This document shows positions 34,406 through 34,675 of a stretch of DNA of 34,675 nucleotides, piece after piece. Under the pieces are notes generated by a model, which saw only the letters and a program-made list of their open reading frames with translations, ran no database searches and was not told where the DNA came from. Each line of letters starts with the position of its first letter. Position 1 is the first letter of the stretch. The DNA is from Spirochaetaceae bacterium (GTDB lineage: Bacteria > Spirochaetota > Spirochaetia > UBA9216), in the NCBI GenBank assembly GCA_028527945.1, contig JAQQAK010000013.1, forward strand, positions 1 to 34,675. The letters run 5' to 3'. The position numbers and the translations under genes were made by a program.

Positions 34406-34675
34406 ATTTCTTGAGTCTTGTATAGACAAAAACTCAAACAATGAAAATATTAAGCACATTGCAATTTTTGATATAGATTCTACTATTATGAATACTGCTC
34501 CAAGAAATATGAAAATATTGGAGGAGCTTTCTGAAGAAATACCTTCTTTAAAACCGGCTCTATCAGGTGTCACAGAAGATGATTTAGGCTGGAACATAGT
34601 CTCCATAATTGAAAAAAAAGTTGATGTATCGCTAAAGCTTAAAGATAAAATATTAGCTTTCTGGAAAGAACGATT
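34386..34675 (+). CDS. HAD-superfamily hydrolase, N-terminal fragment (runs off window)
   Basis: GTG start with GGGGAG SD: VNCLSYEFLESCIDKNSNNENIKHIAIFDIDSTIMNTAPRNMKILEELSEE...; DxDxT motif; open to window edge; not in ORF track. Confidence 0.75.
   Translation, partial: MNCLSYEFLESCIDKNSNNENIKHIAIFDIDSTIMNTAPRNMKILEELSEEIPSLKPALSGVTEDDLGWNIVSIIEKKVDVSLKLKDKILAFWKER

Overview
The window is AT-rich bacterial chromosome with tightly packed genes. Protein style suggests a spirochaete, for example the A-S-G-Q-Q-E-K-K type sugar-binding protein N-terminus and the adenylate-cyclase operon; this is an inference. Most content is core or ordinary: a truncated Hsp20, M16 protease, AraC regulator, esterase, class III cyclase operon, hemolysin III, DUF212, YchF, aldo/keto reductase plus Gfo/Idh/MocA, TrmJ-like methyltransferase, RelA/SpoT, divergent M28-like protein, PrmC, RF1, alpha-2-macroglobulin plus PBP1C, and an RpiR-controlled sugar ABC transporter operon ending in a truncated HAD protein. 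No CRISPR array, tRNA, rRNA, prophage or transposon was seen. The most interesting material is non-coding: (1) a near-consensus sigma-54 promoter for hsp20 with an upstream inverted-repeat cluster; (2) two hairpin-dense intergenic regions bracketing ychF, each with diverged tandem hairpins and a terminator-like stem next to the Shine-Dalgarno (SD) of the next gene; (3) several SD-less genes whose predicted -10 box lies 6-8 nt from the start codon, suggesting leaderless mRNAs. All structures and alignments were done by eye, and none of the claims has been tested by search or folding software.
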